DNA of 64,000 nucleotides from Alphaproteobacteria bacterium (lineage in GTDB: Bacteria; Pseudomonadota; Alphaproteobacteria; Micropepsales; Micropepsaceae). Below are positions 41,522 through 51,417 of this stretch, piece by piece (position 1 is the first letter of the stretch; each line of letters begins with the position of its first letter). Both the position numbers and the translations under genes were made by a program. Where the stretch lies: the NCBI GenBank assembly GCA_017308375.1, contig JAFKEW010000059.1:1-64000 (forward strand). Direction: 5' to 3'. The notes beneath the pieces are model-generated. The model was not told the origin of the DNA. It saw nothing but the letters and a program-made list of their open reading frames with translations, and did no database searches.

Positions 41522-41554
41522 GCAAGGCCCCGCGTTTCTTCCCGCGAGCCTTGC
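41522..41554 (-). terminator. rpsO-pnp intergenic hairpin
   Basis: GCAAGGC (41522-41528) pairs with GCCTTGC (41548-41554) and CGCG (41531-41534) with CGCG (41543-41546). Read on the minus strand it is followed by a T-rich GTTTGTTTAT. The position corresponds to the rpsO terminator/RNase III site of E. coli, where pnp is reached by readthrough. Confidence 0.5.
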
Positions 41555-41588
41555 TGCGCAAACCATACATTCAGAGGCAGAAACGCCT

Positions 41589-41858
41589 TCAGCGCCTCAA
41601 CCCCAGCCGTGCAATGAGGCCTTCGTAACGCTTCTGGTCACAGGCCTTCACATAATCGAGCAGACGGCGGCGCTGGGACACGAGCTTGATCAGGCCGCGG
41701 CGCGAATGATTGTCCTTCGCGTGGGTCTTGAAATGCTCGGTCAGATTGGCGATGCGCTCGGACAGGACGGCGATCTGCACATCGGCAGAGCCCGTATCGC
41801 CCGGCTTGGTCGCATATTCGGTAATCAGTTCCTGTTTACGTTCGGCGGTAATCGACAT
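41589..41858 (-). CDS. rpsO: 30S ribosomal protein S15
   Basis: An 89-residue ribosomal protein binding 16S rRNA in the central domain. [24 protein letters not shown], followed by [15 protein letters not shown] and the LLDYVK segment, is unambiguous. It follows truB by 7 bp and precedes pnp, the usual order. Confidence 0.98.
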   Translation of the reverse strand: MSITAERKQELITEYATKPGDTGSADVQIAVLSERIANLTEHFKTHAKDNHSRRGLIKLVSQRRRLLDYVKACDQKRYEGLIARLGLRR

Positions 41859-41865
41859 TTGACGG

Positions 41866-42816
41866 TCATCCGGTTGTTAGGTTGAACACACGAAACGGCC
41901 TCAACTCACCGGCTTCGAGGGCGGTCAGTGCGACCGGATCCCCCTCCACGCTGGAGCAGTAGACCGTAAGCCCCTCCAGATCGCCGTCCGGGACGGAATC
42001 CGCGATCCGGGCAAACAAGGGCGCCCGCATCAGAACCGGATTGCCGCTTTTCAGACGAACCACATCCGGCCCCGTAACAGCCAGCGCCGGGATGCCGTCC
42101 AGCGCGGTTGAAAGGGGCAAAAGGTGCTCAAAAGCGGCGGGACTATGCATAAAACCCTTGAGCGTTTCCAGTGGAATTGCGCGTTCAGCCGAAAAGCCGC
42201 CCACCGAGAGGCGACGGAGCTGGGAAACATGGCCCACCGTGCCCAGCAGCCGTGCCAGATCGCGCACCCAGGCTCGGACGTAAGCCCCTTTGCCACAACG
42301 CATTTCGAACACGGCGTGATCCGCATCCGGGATTTCGAGGAGGCAGGCGGCGTGGATTTCGACCCGGCGGGGCTGAAGCGTGACGGTTTCGCCCTCGCGG
42401 GCCAGATCATAGGCCCGTTCGCCCGCCACCTTGATCGCGGAATAGGCGGGCGGCACCTGTTCGATCTCTCCCACCAGGCGGGGGATTGTGGTCTCGATCG
42501 CGGCACGGTCCGGCCGCACGGGGGAGGTTTCGGTCACCGCCCCTTCCGCATCGTCGCTATCGCGCCCCTCACCCCAGGAGGCGGTGAAGCGGTAGGTCTT
42601 TTCCGAATCCATCGCGTAGGGGACGGTCTTCGTCGCCTCCCCCAACGCGACGGCCAGAACGCCGGTTGCCATGGGATCGAGCGTGCCGGCGTGGCCCGCC
42701 TTCTGCGCATCGAACACCCGGCGTACGATGCCGACAACCTGCGTCGAGGTGATGCCCTCAGGCTTGTCGACCACCACCCAGCCATGCACGGGCTGGCCGC
42801 GCTTCTTACGCCCCAT
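41866..42816 (-). CDS. truB: tRNA pseudouridine(55) synthase TruB
   Basis: A 316-residue enzyme making pseudouridine 55 in the T-loop of tRNAs. The catalytic Asp lies in [21 protein letters not shown] and [12 protein letters not shown] are further family segments. ATG 42816 lies inside the end of rbfA, giving an 11-bp overlap; the longer open frame upstream is the rbfA shadow. Confidence 0.95.
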   Translation of the reverse strand: MGRKKRGQPVHGWVVVDKPEGITSTQVVGIVRRVFDAQKAGHAGTLDPMATGVLAVALGEATKTVPYAMDSEKTYRFTASWGEGRDSDDAEGAVTETSPVRPDRAAIETTIPRLVGEIEQVPPAYSAIKVAGERAYDLAREGETVTLQPRRVEIHAACLLEIPDADHAVFEMRCGKGAYVRAWVRDLARLLGTVGHVSQLRRLSVGGFSAERAIPLETLKGFMHSPAAFEHLLPLSTALDGIPALAVTGPDVVRLKSGNPVLMRAPLFARIADSVPDGDLEGLTVYCSSVEGDPVALTALEAGELRPFRVFNLTTG

Positions 42817-43255
42817 CGCCGCCCCCTTCATCCGCATCGCCATCATCGTCTGCAGGCGCCGCCAGATCGCGCTGCACGCGGGAGGATTTGAGCAGGGTCT
42901 CGATCTTTTCGGCCTCGGCGAAAGAGGTGTCTTCGACAAAGCGCAGGTCGGGGGTGAATTTCAGCGCGATCAGCTTACCCATCTGGCCGCGGATGAAACC
43001 GCGATGGCGGTTCAACGCTGCCACCACACCGGGCGCATTCCTGCCGCCAAGCGGTTCGCAGAACACCGTGGCATGCCGCATATCGGGCGACGGGATCACC
43101 TGCGTCACCGTGACGGGAACACCATCGAGATCGGGATCGCGCACTTCGCCGCGCATCAGAATATCCGACAGCGCATGGCGCAGCATTTCACCCACCCGCA
43201 ACTGACGTTGCGAGGGCCCGCGTGCGCGCGGGGATGCGGCATGGTTTCGTGGCAT
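42806..43255 (-). CDS. rbfA: 30S ribosome-binding factor RbfA
   Basis: A 149-residue KH-like maturation factor of the small subunit. SQRQLRVGEMLRHALSDIL and VTVTQVIPSPDMRHATVFCEPLGG are typical; an acidic, Gly-rich tail follows. It starts only 8 bp after the TPR-sulfotransferase stop and overlaps truB. Confidence 0.95.
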   Translation of the reverse strand: MPRNHAASPRARGPSQRQLRVGEMLRHALSDILMRGEVRDPDLDGVPVTVTQVIPSPDMRHATVFCEPLGGRNAPGVVAALNRHRGFIRGQMGKLIALKFTPDLRFVEDTSFAEAEKIETLLKSSRVQRDLAAPADDDGDADEGGGDGA

Positions 43256-43263
43256 GCGTGCTC

Positions 43264-44922
43264 CTAATCCTTATAGCCATAGCGGGCGAGCCAGGGCGAA
43301 AGCGTAGCCATAACGGGCTTGAGGGCCACTTCATAGGCACGCCATTGCCCCGCACCTTGCGTGAAAAGCCCTTGCGCCACTTGCGCGGCGCTGGGTGTAT
43401 CAATGTTGCGGGCCTGCGCCTTTGGCGCGAAATCCGCCATGCCGGGATCGGGCGCGAGCCCCAGAAATGCGCACAGCCGCGCGGTTTCACCGGTAAAATC
43501 CGTCACCAGATCTTCATAGCGGGTATCGCAGACGGGAAGTTTGAGCACACCGCGATAAAGATCGGACAGCGTCATCACCGCGTCGTAATAGGCCGCGGTT
43601 CCTTCCAGCGTCAGCAGTTCGAACATCTGCTGTGTCATGCCGAAGCGGCGGCGGAAACAGGAGAACACCACATCGCGCGGATCGCGCAGCGCAAACAGGA
43701 TTTTCGCATCCGGGAACAGTTTCGCGATCAGGCAGAGCAGCACCGAATTGAGCGGCATCTTGTCGATGAAGACAGGCCGCGCAGGTGAAAACCCAGCTTC
43801 CGCCACACGCTTCCAGTAACGCGCGCGCCAGGGATCGAGCGCCGCGCCATCCAGCGCCGCGAGCCGTTCAAGACCACCTGCTTCCAGCACAAATTCGTAA
43901 GCGTCAACGAGGCAATTGCGTTCGTCCATCGCCACCACATCCGGATGGGCGGCCAGCACCTGTTCCAGAAGCGTGGTGCCCGAGCGCGGAAAGCCGACCA
44001 GAAAGACGTGGGCGCGCACCGGCGCGGTATACGTGCCCGTGGAAACAGCGCGCCAGGGCGCGGGATCGGCATCGCGAAAAAAGGCGGTGAGCCTTTGGGC
44101 ACGGGCGAGCGCGGTTTCGAGACCGGGCCGGATGAATTGCGGTGCGTAGACAGCGCGAAAACCATCGCCCGCACGGGTATAAGCGGCAAAGGCTTCGGCC
44201 GGGCGCTGCAAACCATCCAGCACATCACCCATCATGGAGTGGGCGATGGCCTGCACATTGGGGCTCGCGTTCGGGTTGCGCAGCACCGGCAGCAGGAATT
44301 GTTCGGCAGCGGCATAATTCTTGTCCGCCGTTTCGACCGCGGCCAGCGCGAAACTGGCGAAAAACTGATTGGGGTCGAGGCGAAGCGCGCGCCCGCCATA
44401 TTCACGCGCCTCTGCCGCGTCACCGCGCTGGGAGGCGAGATGGGCGATGCGCGCCATGCTTTCGGCATGACCGGGCTGAAGTGCAAGCGCGCGCAGGAAC
44501 TGATCGCGGGCCCGGCGCAGTTCGCTGGCCAGTTCCAGCGCATTGGCCTTGTTGAAATGGGTGATGAACTGCCCCGGCGCCTGGCGCAGCGCGGCATCGA
44601 ACACAGGGAGCGCGTCGCGCGGCCGGTTCTGCCGCACCAGCACCGTGCCGAGCGCATTCAGCACATCGACATTGCGCGGCGCCAGTTCACGCGCCCGTGT
44701 AGCAAGGCCGAGCGCATCGCCAAAACGGCCGAGATTGAGATGGTGATAGACCGCAAGCGTCAGGAGGTTGGGGTGTTCAAACCCTTTCTCCGCCGCCTCG
44801 CCCGCGATGGCGAGCGCACGCATCTGATCGCCCGCGGCAAGCGCGCGTTGGGCGGCATTCAGATAATCCTGAAGCTGCAACGGCCGGCCGAAGCCGGGCG
44901 AACCGGAACTGACAGCGGCCAT
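43264..44922 (-). CDS. TPR-repeat sulfotransferase
   Basis: A 552-residue fusion of about seven tetratricopeptide repeats (residues about 15-290) to a PAPS-dependent sulfotransferase domain (about 305-540). The 5'-phosphosulfate-binding loop LVGFPRSGTTLLEQVLAAHP and the 3'-phosphate motif ALRDPRDVVFSCFRRRFG are intact. No signal peptide or membrane segment is seen, so it is likely cytoplasmic; the acceptor is unknown. It lies in the same direction between infB (35-bp gap) and rbfA (8-bp gap), an unusual place for such a gene. Confidence 0.9.
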   Translation of the reverse strand: MAAVSSGSPGFGRPLQLQDYLNAAQRALAAGDQMRALAIAGEAAEKGFEHPNLLTLAVYHHLNLGRFGDALGLATRARELAPRNVDVLNALGTVLVRQNRPRDALPVFDAALRQAPGQFITHFNKANALELASELRRARDQFLRALALQPGHAESMARIAHLASQRGDAAEAREYGGRALRLDPNQFFASFALAAVETADKNYAAAEQFLLPVLRNPNASPNVQAIAHSMMGDVLDGLQRPAEAFAAYTRAGDGFRAVYAPQFIRPGLETALARAQRLTAFFRDADPAPWRAVSTGTYTAPVRAHVFLVGFPRSGTTLLEQVLAAHPDVVAMDERNCLVDAYEFVLEAGGLERLAALDGAALDPWRARYWKRVAEAGFSPARPVFIDKMPLNSVLLCLIAKLFPDAKILFALRDPRDVVFSCFRRRFGMTQQMFELLTLEGTAAYYDAVMTLSDLYRGVLKLPVCDTRYEDLVTDFTGETARLCAFLGLAPDPGMADFAPKAQARNIDTPSAAQVAQGLFTQGAGQWRAYEVALKPVMATLSPWLARYGYKD

Positions 44923-44957
44923 GGTCCGTCACGATACCAATGCCAGCGCGGTCGCCT

Positions 44958-47549
44958 TTAGAGCGCGCGCTGGATGGTTTCGACCTCATAGCATTCGATC
45001 ACATCGCCCTTGGCGATATCCTGATAGTTCGCGAAGCTCATGCCGCATTCCTGCCCGGTCTGGACTTCACGCACCTCATCCTTGAAGCGCTTCAGGGTCG
45101 AAAGCTCGCCTTCGTGGACCACGACATGGTCGCGCACCAGACGCACCTTGGCGCCACGGCGGACCACACCTTCGGTCACGCGGCAGCCGGCCACCTTGCC
45201 CACCTTGGAGATCGCAAACACTTCGAGAATTTCGGCATTGCCGAGGAATTTCTCGCGCGTTTCCGGCGCCAGCATGCCCGACAGCACGGCCTTGATGTCA
45301 TCCACCACATTATAAATGATGTTGTAGTAGCGGATATCGACGCCATCGCGCTTCGCCCGTTCGCGGGCCTGCGCATTGGCACGCACGTTGAAGCCGATGA
45401 TGGCAGCACCGCTGGCATGCGCCAAGATGACATCGGATTCGGTGATGCCGCCGACGCCGCCCTGCAGCACCTGCACACCCACCTCGTCCGTGCCCATTTT
45501 TTCGAGCGCGCCCTGAATGGCTTCGACAGAGCCCTGTACGTCCGCCTTGATGACGAGTGGCAGAAGCTTCTTCTCGCCCTCGTTGCGGCTTTTCAGAAGC
45601 TGATCCAGCGTCTGGCGCGAGTTGGTGGCCTGACGCGCCTCACGCCGCTTGCGGGCGCGATACTCCGTCACCTCACGCGCGCGGGCTTCGCTGTCCACCA
45701 CCACGAATTCATCGCCCGCTTCCGGCGCACCGGAAAGGCCCAGAACCTCCACCGGTATCGAAGGACCGGCAGCCTCCACCGCCTCGCCCCGCTCGTTGAC
45801 GAGTGCGCGCACCCTGCCCCATTCGGAGCCGGCGACGACGATATCGCCCTGTTTCAACGTCCCGCGCTGAACCAGAACGGTGGCCACGGGACCGCGGCCG
45901 CGATCGAGCTTGGCTTCGACCACGGCACCTTCGGCCGTACGCTCCGGATTGGCTTTGAGGTCGAGCAATTCGGCCTGCAGCAGAATGGCTTCTTCCAGCT
46001 TGTCGAGCCCGGTGCCCTTGATCGCGGAAACTTCGACCGCGAGGGTTTCGCCGCCCAGATCCTCTACCTGGATCTCATGCTGCAGGAGTTCCGTCTTCAC
46101 CCGCTGGGGATTGGCATCCGGCTTGTCGATCTTGTTGACGGCAACAATGATCGGAACGCCAGCGGCCCTGGCATGAGCAATTGCTTCGGCGGTTTGCGGC
46201 ATCACGCCGTCATCGGCCGCGACCACCAGCACCACGATGTCGGTCACCTTGGCACCGCGGGCGCGCATGGCGGTAAAGGCGGCGTGGCCCGGCGTATCGA
46301 GGAAAGTAATCTTCTGCCCGCTTTTCATCTGCACCTGATAGGCGCCGATATGCTGGGTGATGCCACCAGCCTCGCTGGAGGCGACATCGGCCCGGCGGAA
46401 CGCATCGAGCAGCGAGGTCTTGCCGTGGTCGACATGGCCCATGACGGTGACAACCGGCGGGCGCGGCCGGCGCGCAGCCTCGTCATCCTCGGTGCCCTTC
46501 AGGCCTTCCAGCACGTCGGATTCCGCGACGCGCTTGACCACATGGCCATATTCGGTGGCAACCAGTTCGGCGGTATCGGCATCGATCACGTCGTTCACCG
46601 TGGCCATGATGCCGTTCTTCATCAGCACCTTGATCACGTCGACGGCGCGGCGCGCCATGCGGTTGGCGAGTTCGGCCACCGTGATGGTTTCAGGAACGGT
46701 GACTTCGCGCGGGCCCGCGGGACCGGCGGCCTGTGCCTGCTGGCCCTTGTTCACACGCTGCAGATGGCGGCGGAAGGCGGCGACAGAGCGGGTCCGCTCA
46801 TCATCATCGGACAGCGCGCGGGTGACCGTGAGCTTGCCGCGGCGGCGGATATCCGCACCCTTGCGCGCAGGCGTCGGCCCCTTTGGCGCAGCCTTGCCGG
46901 CACCACCACGGCGATTGCCGGCACTTTCTTCTTCTTCTTCCACCACGGGCTTCGGACGGCGCACCGCATCGGCCGCAGCCGGCTCCGCCTTGGCAGCAGG
47001 GGCGGCTTCGTCCTTCTTTTCTTTTTCCAGCCGGCGACTGGCTTCTTCTTCCGCGCGCTTGCGGGCGGTTTCTTCCGCCGATTTGCGGGCATCTTCCTCG
47101 GCCTTGCGCTTCTCAGCCTCGGCACGCTCTTTCGCCAGGCGCACTTCCTCCGCGGCGCGCAGCTTTGCTTCTTCTTCCGCACGCTTGCGGGCGTGTTCTT
47201 CCTCTACCCGCGCATCGGCCAGCGCACGGCTGCGGGCTTCCTTCTCCTCGTCCGTCAACTGACGCAGGACGACACCGGAACGCGACGGCGCTTCGCGGGC
47301 AGGCTGCTGGGGCGCAGCACTGGCCGCAGAGGTTTCCGCAGCCTTTGGCAGCTGACCGGGCTTTTCCGCCGCAGCGCCAGGCTTCGCCTGGCCAGGGGCC
47401 ACGCGCGCGCGCTTCTTCTCCACCACCACCGCCTTGGTGCGGCCATGGCTGAAGCTTTGCTTGACGGTCGAGGTCTCCGTCTTTTTCAGCGACAGAGGCT
47501 GGCGCCCACCGGGGCGCGCCGTCCGCGTCGTGTCATTGGTATCGCTCAT
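44958..47549 (-). CDS. infB: Translation initiation factor IF-2
   Basis: An 863-residue initiation GTPase. The N-terminus ([29 protein letters not shown]) is the alphaproteobacterial IF2-associated region, followed by a long charged coiled-coil stretch (about residues 110-190). The GTPase domain starts near residue 370 with [14 protein letters not shown], then DTPGHAAF and NKIDKP; the C-terminal domains bind fMet-tRNA. Confidence 0.97.
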   Translation of the reverse strand: MSDTNDTTRTARPGGRQPLSLKKTETSTVKQSFSHGRTKAVVVEKKRARVAPGQAKPGAAAEKPGQLPKAAETSAASAAPQQPAREAPSRSGVVLRQLTDEEKEARSRALADARVEEEHARKRAEEEAKLRAAEEVRLAKERAEAEKRKAEEDARKSAEETARKRAEEEASRRLEKEKKDEAAPAAKAEPAAADAVRRPKPVVEEEEESAGNRRGGAGKAAPKGPTPARKGADIRRRGKLTVTRALSDDDERTRSVAAFRRHLQRVNKGQQAQAAGPAGPREVTVPETITVAELANRMARRAVDVIKVLMKNGIMATVNDVIDADTAELVATEYGHVVKRVAESDVLEGLKGTEDDEAARRPRPPVVTVMGHVDHGKTSLLDAFRRADVASSEAGGITQHIGAYQVQMKSGQKITFLDTPGHAAFTAMRARGAKVTDIVVLVVAADDGVMPQTAEAIAHARAAGVPIIVAVNKIDKPDANPQRVKTELLQHEIQVEDLGGETLAVEVSAIKGTGLDKLEEAILLQAELLDLKANPERTAEGAVVEAKLDRGRGPVATVLVQRGTLKQGDIVVAGSEWGRVRALVNERGEAVEAAGPSIPVEVLGLSGAPEAGDEFVVVDSEARAREVTEYRARKRREARQATNSRQTLDQLLKSRNEGEKKLLPLVIKADVQGSVEAIQGALEKMGTDEVGVQVLQGGVGGITESDVILAHASGAAIIGFNVRANAQARERAKRDGVDIRYYNIIYNVVDDIKAVLSGMLAPETREKFLGNAEILEVFAISKVGKVAGCRVTEGVVRRGAKVRLVRDHVVVHEGELSTLKRFKDEVREVQTGQECGMSFANYQDIAKGDVIECYEVETIQRAL

Positions 47550-47558
47550 CCGTCCCTT

Positions 47559-48347
47559 TCATACCCTACGCTCCGGCGCATCATGCGCTTGATCCGCCGG
47601 ATTTACCGGGGCCTGCGGGCGGAACCCGCCGAGCCGCGCGGCATCACAAATCAGCCTTTCGGCAAGCCGCCCCGGTTTGAGGCTGGCGTGTATCACATTT
47701 TCGCGGCCCAGGGCCAAGCTCAATTCGGAACTGGAGAGCGCCTCGATCAGGACCGGCTGCCAGCCGCGGCCCCGTGCGAGCGCCCGAATCTTGCGTTTTC
47801 CATCGGCCGCACCATCCGAAGCATCGATCAGCGCGGCAGGCGGAAATTTTCCCGCCAATGCGCGCAGAACCTGATCGGAGCCAAGGACCAGCACGCCGGA
47901 CCGGCGCGCCAGGCCCAGATCGGCCATCATGCGCCGCACCAGAAGCGCCTCAACCCGCGCCGCAAGATCGGGCGGGGCCTTCACTTGCGCCCTGGCGGCC
48001 TTGGCAAAATGGCCCTTCAGGACCGCTTTTTCAACCGACGCACGGTCCGCCAGCAGCCAGAGCCCACGGCCCGGCAGCACAGCCGCCAGATCGGGCACCA
48101 CCACCCCGTCCGGTCCGGCGACGAAACGGATCAGCCGGTCTTTCGGCAATACCTGACCGGTGACGATGCAGCGCCGTTCGGGCCCGGATGCGGCATCCCT
48201 TTCGCCATCATCCAAGACGGCATCCAAGGCGGCATCCGGCCTTGCCGGACGCGCGCCTTTGCGTGCGCCCTTGCCGGCCCCTTTGCCGGCATTGCGGCCT
48301 TTCCTTGCGCCGGGTTTTGCGGCGCCTTTTCGCGCCGCCGCCATCAT
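47559..48347 (-). CDS. ylxR: YlxR (DUF448) fused to an L7Ae-like RNA-binding domain
   Basis: A 262-residue nucleic-acid-binding protein. After a basic Ala/Gly/Lys-rich N-terminus (about 1-45), the DUF448 domain carries RRCIVTGQVLPKDRLIRFV and LPGRGLWLL. The C-terminal half (VLVLGSDQVLRALAG, IEALSSSELSLALGRENVIHA) resembles the L7Ae/L30e fold. The ATG at 48347 shares a base with the nusA TGA (TGATG), so the two are coupled. An ATG one codon later is equally possible. Confidence 0.88.
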   Translation of the reverse strand: MMAAARKGAAKPGARKGRNAGKGAGKGARKGARPARPDAALDAVLDDGERDAASGPERRCIVTGQVLPKDRLIRFVAGPDGVVVPDLAAVLPGRGLWLLADRASVEKAVLKGHFAKAARAQVKAPPDLAARVEALLVRRMMADLGLARRSGVLVLGSDQVLRALAGKFPPAALIDASDGAADGKRKIRALARGRGWQPVLIEALSSSELSLALGRENVIHASLKPGRLAERLICDAARLGGFRPQAPVNPADQAHDAPERRV

Positions 48348-49969
48348 CACGCCGCGTCACCCTCCGCCGCCGGTTCATCCGCAGTTTCGGCGTCTCCTTC
48401 CGCAGGCTCCGGTTCTTCTTCCACCCAGCCGGCCATCACACGCGCCTTCATGATGATGGCGTTGGCGGCATCCGCCGTCAGATCGAAGCCATCGAGTGCG
48501 CCGGGGACGCGCACGCGCTCCTTCTCCTTGTTCACCTCGTAATAGCCGAGCAGATCGTCGGTGGCGCAGCCCGCGAGGTCTTCCAGCGATTTCACCTCAT
48601 GCTCGCCCAGCGCAACCGCCATGGCGGGGGTGATGCCTTCGACCGTCAACACCGGATCCTCGACGCCGAGTTCGCGGCGGCGATCGTCCAGCTCCTTGTT
48701 GCGGGCTTCGATATATTCGACCGCGCGGCTTTGCAGCTCCTGCGCGGTTTCCTCATCGAAGCCTTCGATGTCGGAGAGATCTTCGAGGGGCACATAGGCC
48801 ACATCCTCGATATCGGCAAAGCCTTCGGAGGCGAGCAACTGCGCCACCGTTTCATCGACATCCAGCGCGTCCATGAAAAGGGTGGTGCGTTCGGTGAATT
48901 CCTTCTGGCGGCGTTCGGATTCTTCCGCCTCGGTCAGGATGTCGATCTGCCAGCTGGTGAGCTGGGAGGCGAGGCGGACATTCTGCCCGCGCCGGCCGAT
49001 GGCGAGCGAAAGCTGTTCATCCGGCACCACCACTTCAACCCGGTGGGTGTCTTCATCCAGCACCACCTTGGCGACTTCGGCGGGCGCCAGCGCATTGACG
49101 ATGAAGGTGGCCGGATCGGGCGACCAGGGAATGATGTCGATGCGTTCGCCCTGCAGTTCCTGCACCACCGCCTGCACGCGCACGCCGCGCATGCCGACGC
49201 AGGCGCCGACCGGATCGATGGAGGAATCCTTCGAGATCACCGCGATCTTGGCGCGGGAGCCGGGATCGCGCGCCACAGCGCGGATTTCGATGATGCCGTC
49301 ATAGATTTCCGGCACTTCCTGCGCGAACAGCCGCACCATGAATTGCGGATGGGAGCGCGACAGGAAAATCTGCGGGCCCCGGGTTTCGCGGCGCACATCG
49401 TAGATATAGGCGCGGATGCGGTCGCCGGTGCGGAACGATTCACGCGGGATCATCTCATCGCGGCGGACGACACCTTCGGCCCGGCCGAGATCGACCACGA
49501 CGGAACCGAATTCGGCACGTTTCACGATGCCGTGGACGATTTCGCCGATGCGGTCCTTATATTCCTTGTACTGACGTTCGCGTTCGGCATCGCGCACCTT
49601 CTGCACGATGACCTGTTTCGCGGCCTGGGCGGCGATGCGGCTGAAATCCACCGGCGGCAGGGTTTCGGCGATGATGTCACCGACCTGGGCGGCGGGGTTG
49701 CGCACATGGGCGTCGTCCAGACTGATCTCGATCTTGTCGTTTTCGACCAGTTCGACCACGGCAAGATAGCGCGAAACATGGGTTTCACCGGTTTTCGGAT
49801 CGATCTCCACCCGGATGTCGTTCTCGCTGCCATAGCGGGCCTTGGCCGCGCGCTGCATCGCTTCTTCCATCGCGTGCAGCACCACGTCCTTGTCGATCGA
49901 CTTGTCGCGCGCGACGGCGTCGGCAATCTGCAGCAGTTCGAGCCTGTTGGCGGCAACGCCGGTAACCAT
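48347..49969 (-). CDS. nusA: Transcription termination/antitermination protein NusA
   Basis: A 540-residue elongation factor. An N-terminal RNAP-binding domain, S1 (about 130-200), two KH modules ([37 protein letters not shown]) and two C-terminal helix-hairpin-helix acidic repeats, ending in an acidic tail, are visible. [17 protein letters not shown] at 49969 with GGAG 9 nt upstream is the expected start; the frame is open 14 codons upstream. Confidence 0.97.
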   Translation of the reverse strand: MVTGVAANRLELLQIADAVARDKSIDKDVVLHAMEEAMQRAAKARYGSENDIRVEIDPKTGETHVSRYLAVVELVENDKIEISLDDAHVRNPAAQVGDIIAETLPPVDFSRIAAQAAKQVIVQKVRDAERERQYKEYKDRIGEIVHGIVKRAEFGSVVVDLGRAEGVVRRDEMIPRESFRTGDRIRAYIYDVRRETRGPQIFLSRSHPQFMVRLFAQEVPEIYDGIIEIRAVARDPGSRAKIAVISKDSSIDPVGACVGMRGVRVQAVVQELQGERIDIIPWSPDPATFIVNALAPAEVAKVVLDEDTHRVEVVVPDEQLSLAIGRRGQNVRLASQLTSWQIDILTEAEESERRQKEFTERTTLFMDALDVDETVAQLLASEGFADIEDVAYVPLEDLSDIEGFDEETAQELQSRAVEYIEARNKELDDRRRELGVEDPVLTVEGITPAMAVALGEHEVKSLEDLAGCATDDLLGYYEVNKEKERVRVPGALDGFDLTADAANAIIMKARVMAGWVEEEPEPAEGDAETADEPAAEGDAA

Positions 49970-50017
49970 GAGTTCTTCTCCTTGCTGCGCGCGGAACACC
50001 CGCACGCCCAAACATTT

Positions 50018-50503
50018 TCAGACGCGTTTGCGCCCCTTCAAATCCTCGGCAATCAGTCTGTCGGTCAAAACCAGTTTCGCCTCCGCAATCGCACGGAAGG
50101 GAAATTTCAGTTTCTGGCCACCCGCATCGAGCAGCACATCGGTCCCTTCGAGCCCCAGAAGCGTGCCGCGAAAACGCTTGCGGCCTTCGGCATCGGCGAT
50201 GGCGAGTTCCAGCTTCGCCTCATGCCCCGACCAGCGGGCGAAATCGCCGACCCGGGTCAGCGGCCGGTCGATGCCGGGCGAGGAGACTTCGAGATCGTAT
50301 TCACCCTCCACCGGGTCTTCCTGATCCAGCAGATCGGAAAGGGCGCGGGAAAGCGTGGCGCAATCGTCCACATCCATCGTGCCATCGGGCCGTTCGGCCA
50401 TGACCTGCAGCGTCTTGTGCTTGCCGCCGGTCAGCCGCACGCGCACGAGGCTGTAACCCGCCTTTTCCACGGCGGGGGCGAGAAGCGTTTCGAGGCGCGA
50501 CAT
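50018..50503 (-). CDS. rimP: Ribosome maturation factor RimP
   Basis: A 161-residue 30S assembly factor. LAPAVEKAGYSLVRVRLTGG, DCATLSRALSDLLD and YDLEVSSPGIDRPL are diagnostic. It is first of the nusA unit, 48 bp before nusA. The start MSRLETLL (50503) is preferred over the 24-codon upstream extension, which runs into a repeated leader region. Confidence 0.95.
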   Translation of the reverse strand: MSRLETLLAPAVEKAGYSLVRVRLTGGKHKTLQVMAERPDGTMDVDDCATLSRALSDLLDQEDPVEGEYDLEVSSPGIDRPLTRVGDFARWSGHEAKLELAIADAEGRKRFRGTLLGLEGTDVLLDAGGQKLKFPFRAIAEAKLVLTDRLIAEDLKGRKRV

Positions 50504-50551
50504 CGCGGTCAAACGGATAACTTTCTTTTCGGCCCAAGAGCCAAACAGCCC

Positions 50552-50631
50552 AAAAACCAAGCAGTCAAAAACCAAACAGTCTGGCCCGCGGCGGCCCTTT
50601 CAGGCCACCACACAACAGCACTTTCTGTTGT
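50552..50631 (-). repeat. Leader region of rimP: 15-bp tandem repeat plus hairpin
   Basis: AAAAACCAAGCAGTC (50552-50566) is followed directly by AAAAACCAAACAGTC (50567-50581), with 14 of 15 bases equal, and a looser third unit lies just before. ACAACAG/CTGTTGT (50612-50618, 50625-50631) forms a hairpin. The 171-bp gap between trmB and rimP must carry the nusA-unit promoter. Confidence 0.5.
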
Positions 50632-50674
50632 CAGGGATGGCGGCGATATAGGCCCGAAACGGCAAAAAAGCAAG

Positions 50675-51373
50675 TCATACGCGCCGGACAGAAAGATAAA
50701 CCGGCGGGCCGTGCAGTGCCTTGGCTTCGTACCGGGTGGGCGGCTGATCGGCGGGCCGGATTTTCCAATCGGCGGCCGACGCTGCGGTCCATGCAAACGC
50801 CGGATGGGCCATGATGCGTTCGAGCGTCCAGGCCAGATAATCCGCATCGTCACTGGCGAAACGTAAATCCGCGCCGGGCTTCATCACGCGGGCAAGCTGA
50901 TCCAGCAATTCCATCTGCACGAAGCGGCGCTTGTGATGGCGTGCCTTGGGCCAGGGATCGGGGAACAGGATGAAGACACGGTCCAGCGCGGCATCGGGCA
51001 ATGCCTCGATAATGTCGCGGGCATCATCCGTATAAAGACGAATATTTGGGACCGGCGCCGGTTCCAGCTTCGACAGCAGTTTTGCGACGCCGGAAAGATA
51101 AGGCTCCGCCCCGATCAGGCCCACACCGGGATGGGCGCGCGCCTGGGCCAGCAGATGTTCGCCACCACCGAAACCGACTTCGAGCCAGATGTCATGCAAA
51201 GGGACGGCGAAATAATCACGCGGATCGCGGCCGACTTCCGGCGTGAGATGAAGCTGCGGCAGCAGCGTGTCGATCAGGCTTTGCTGATGGGCGGAAAACT
51301 TCGGCCCCTTGCGGCGGCCATAAAGCTGGCGGCGCTTACGTTCGGGGTGCGGGCCTTCGGGCGGTGCGGCCAT
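50675..51373 (-). CDS. trmB: tRNA (guanine(46)-N7)-methyltransferase TrmB
   Basis: A 232-residue SAM-dependent methyltransferase. LEVGFGGGEHLL binds SAM, and LFPDPWPKARHHKRRFV is the signature motif. ATG 51373 is the start; the same frame runs on upstream antisense-free into metK in another frame, which is a spurious extension. It is 44 bp downstream of metK. Confidence 0.95.
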   Translation of the reverse strand: MAAPPEGPHPERKRRQLYGRRKGPKFSAHQQSLIDTLLPQLHLTPEVGRDPRDYFAVPLHDIWLEVGFGGGEHLLAQARAHPGVGLIGAEPYLSGVAKLLSKLEPAPVPNIRLYTDDARDIIEALPDAALDRVFILFPDPWPKARHHKRRFVQMELLDQLARVMKPGADLRFASDDADYLAWTLERIMAHPAFAWTAASAADWKIRPADQPPTRYEAKALHGPPVYLSVRRV

Positions 51374-51417
51374 TGGGCAAACGCCCTCCGGCGGCGAGCG
51401 CCGGAGGGACTGTTTTA

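Noticed and set aside
44940..48542. A 1200-codon plus-strand frame across infB and ylxR
   Set aside because: It is antisense to several certain genes and His/Gly/Arg-rich with no domain.
48188..50866. An 892-codon plus-strand frame across nusA and rimP
   Set aside because: Low-complexity antisense translation; the minus-strand genes are unambiguous.
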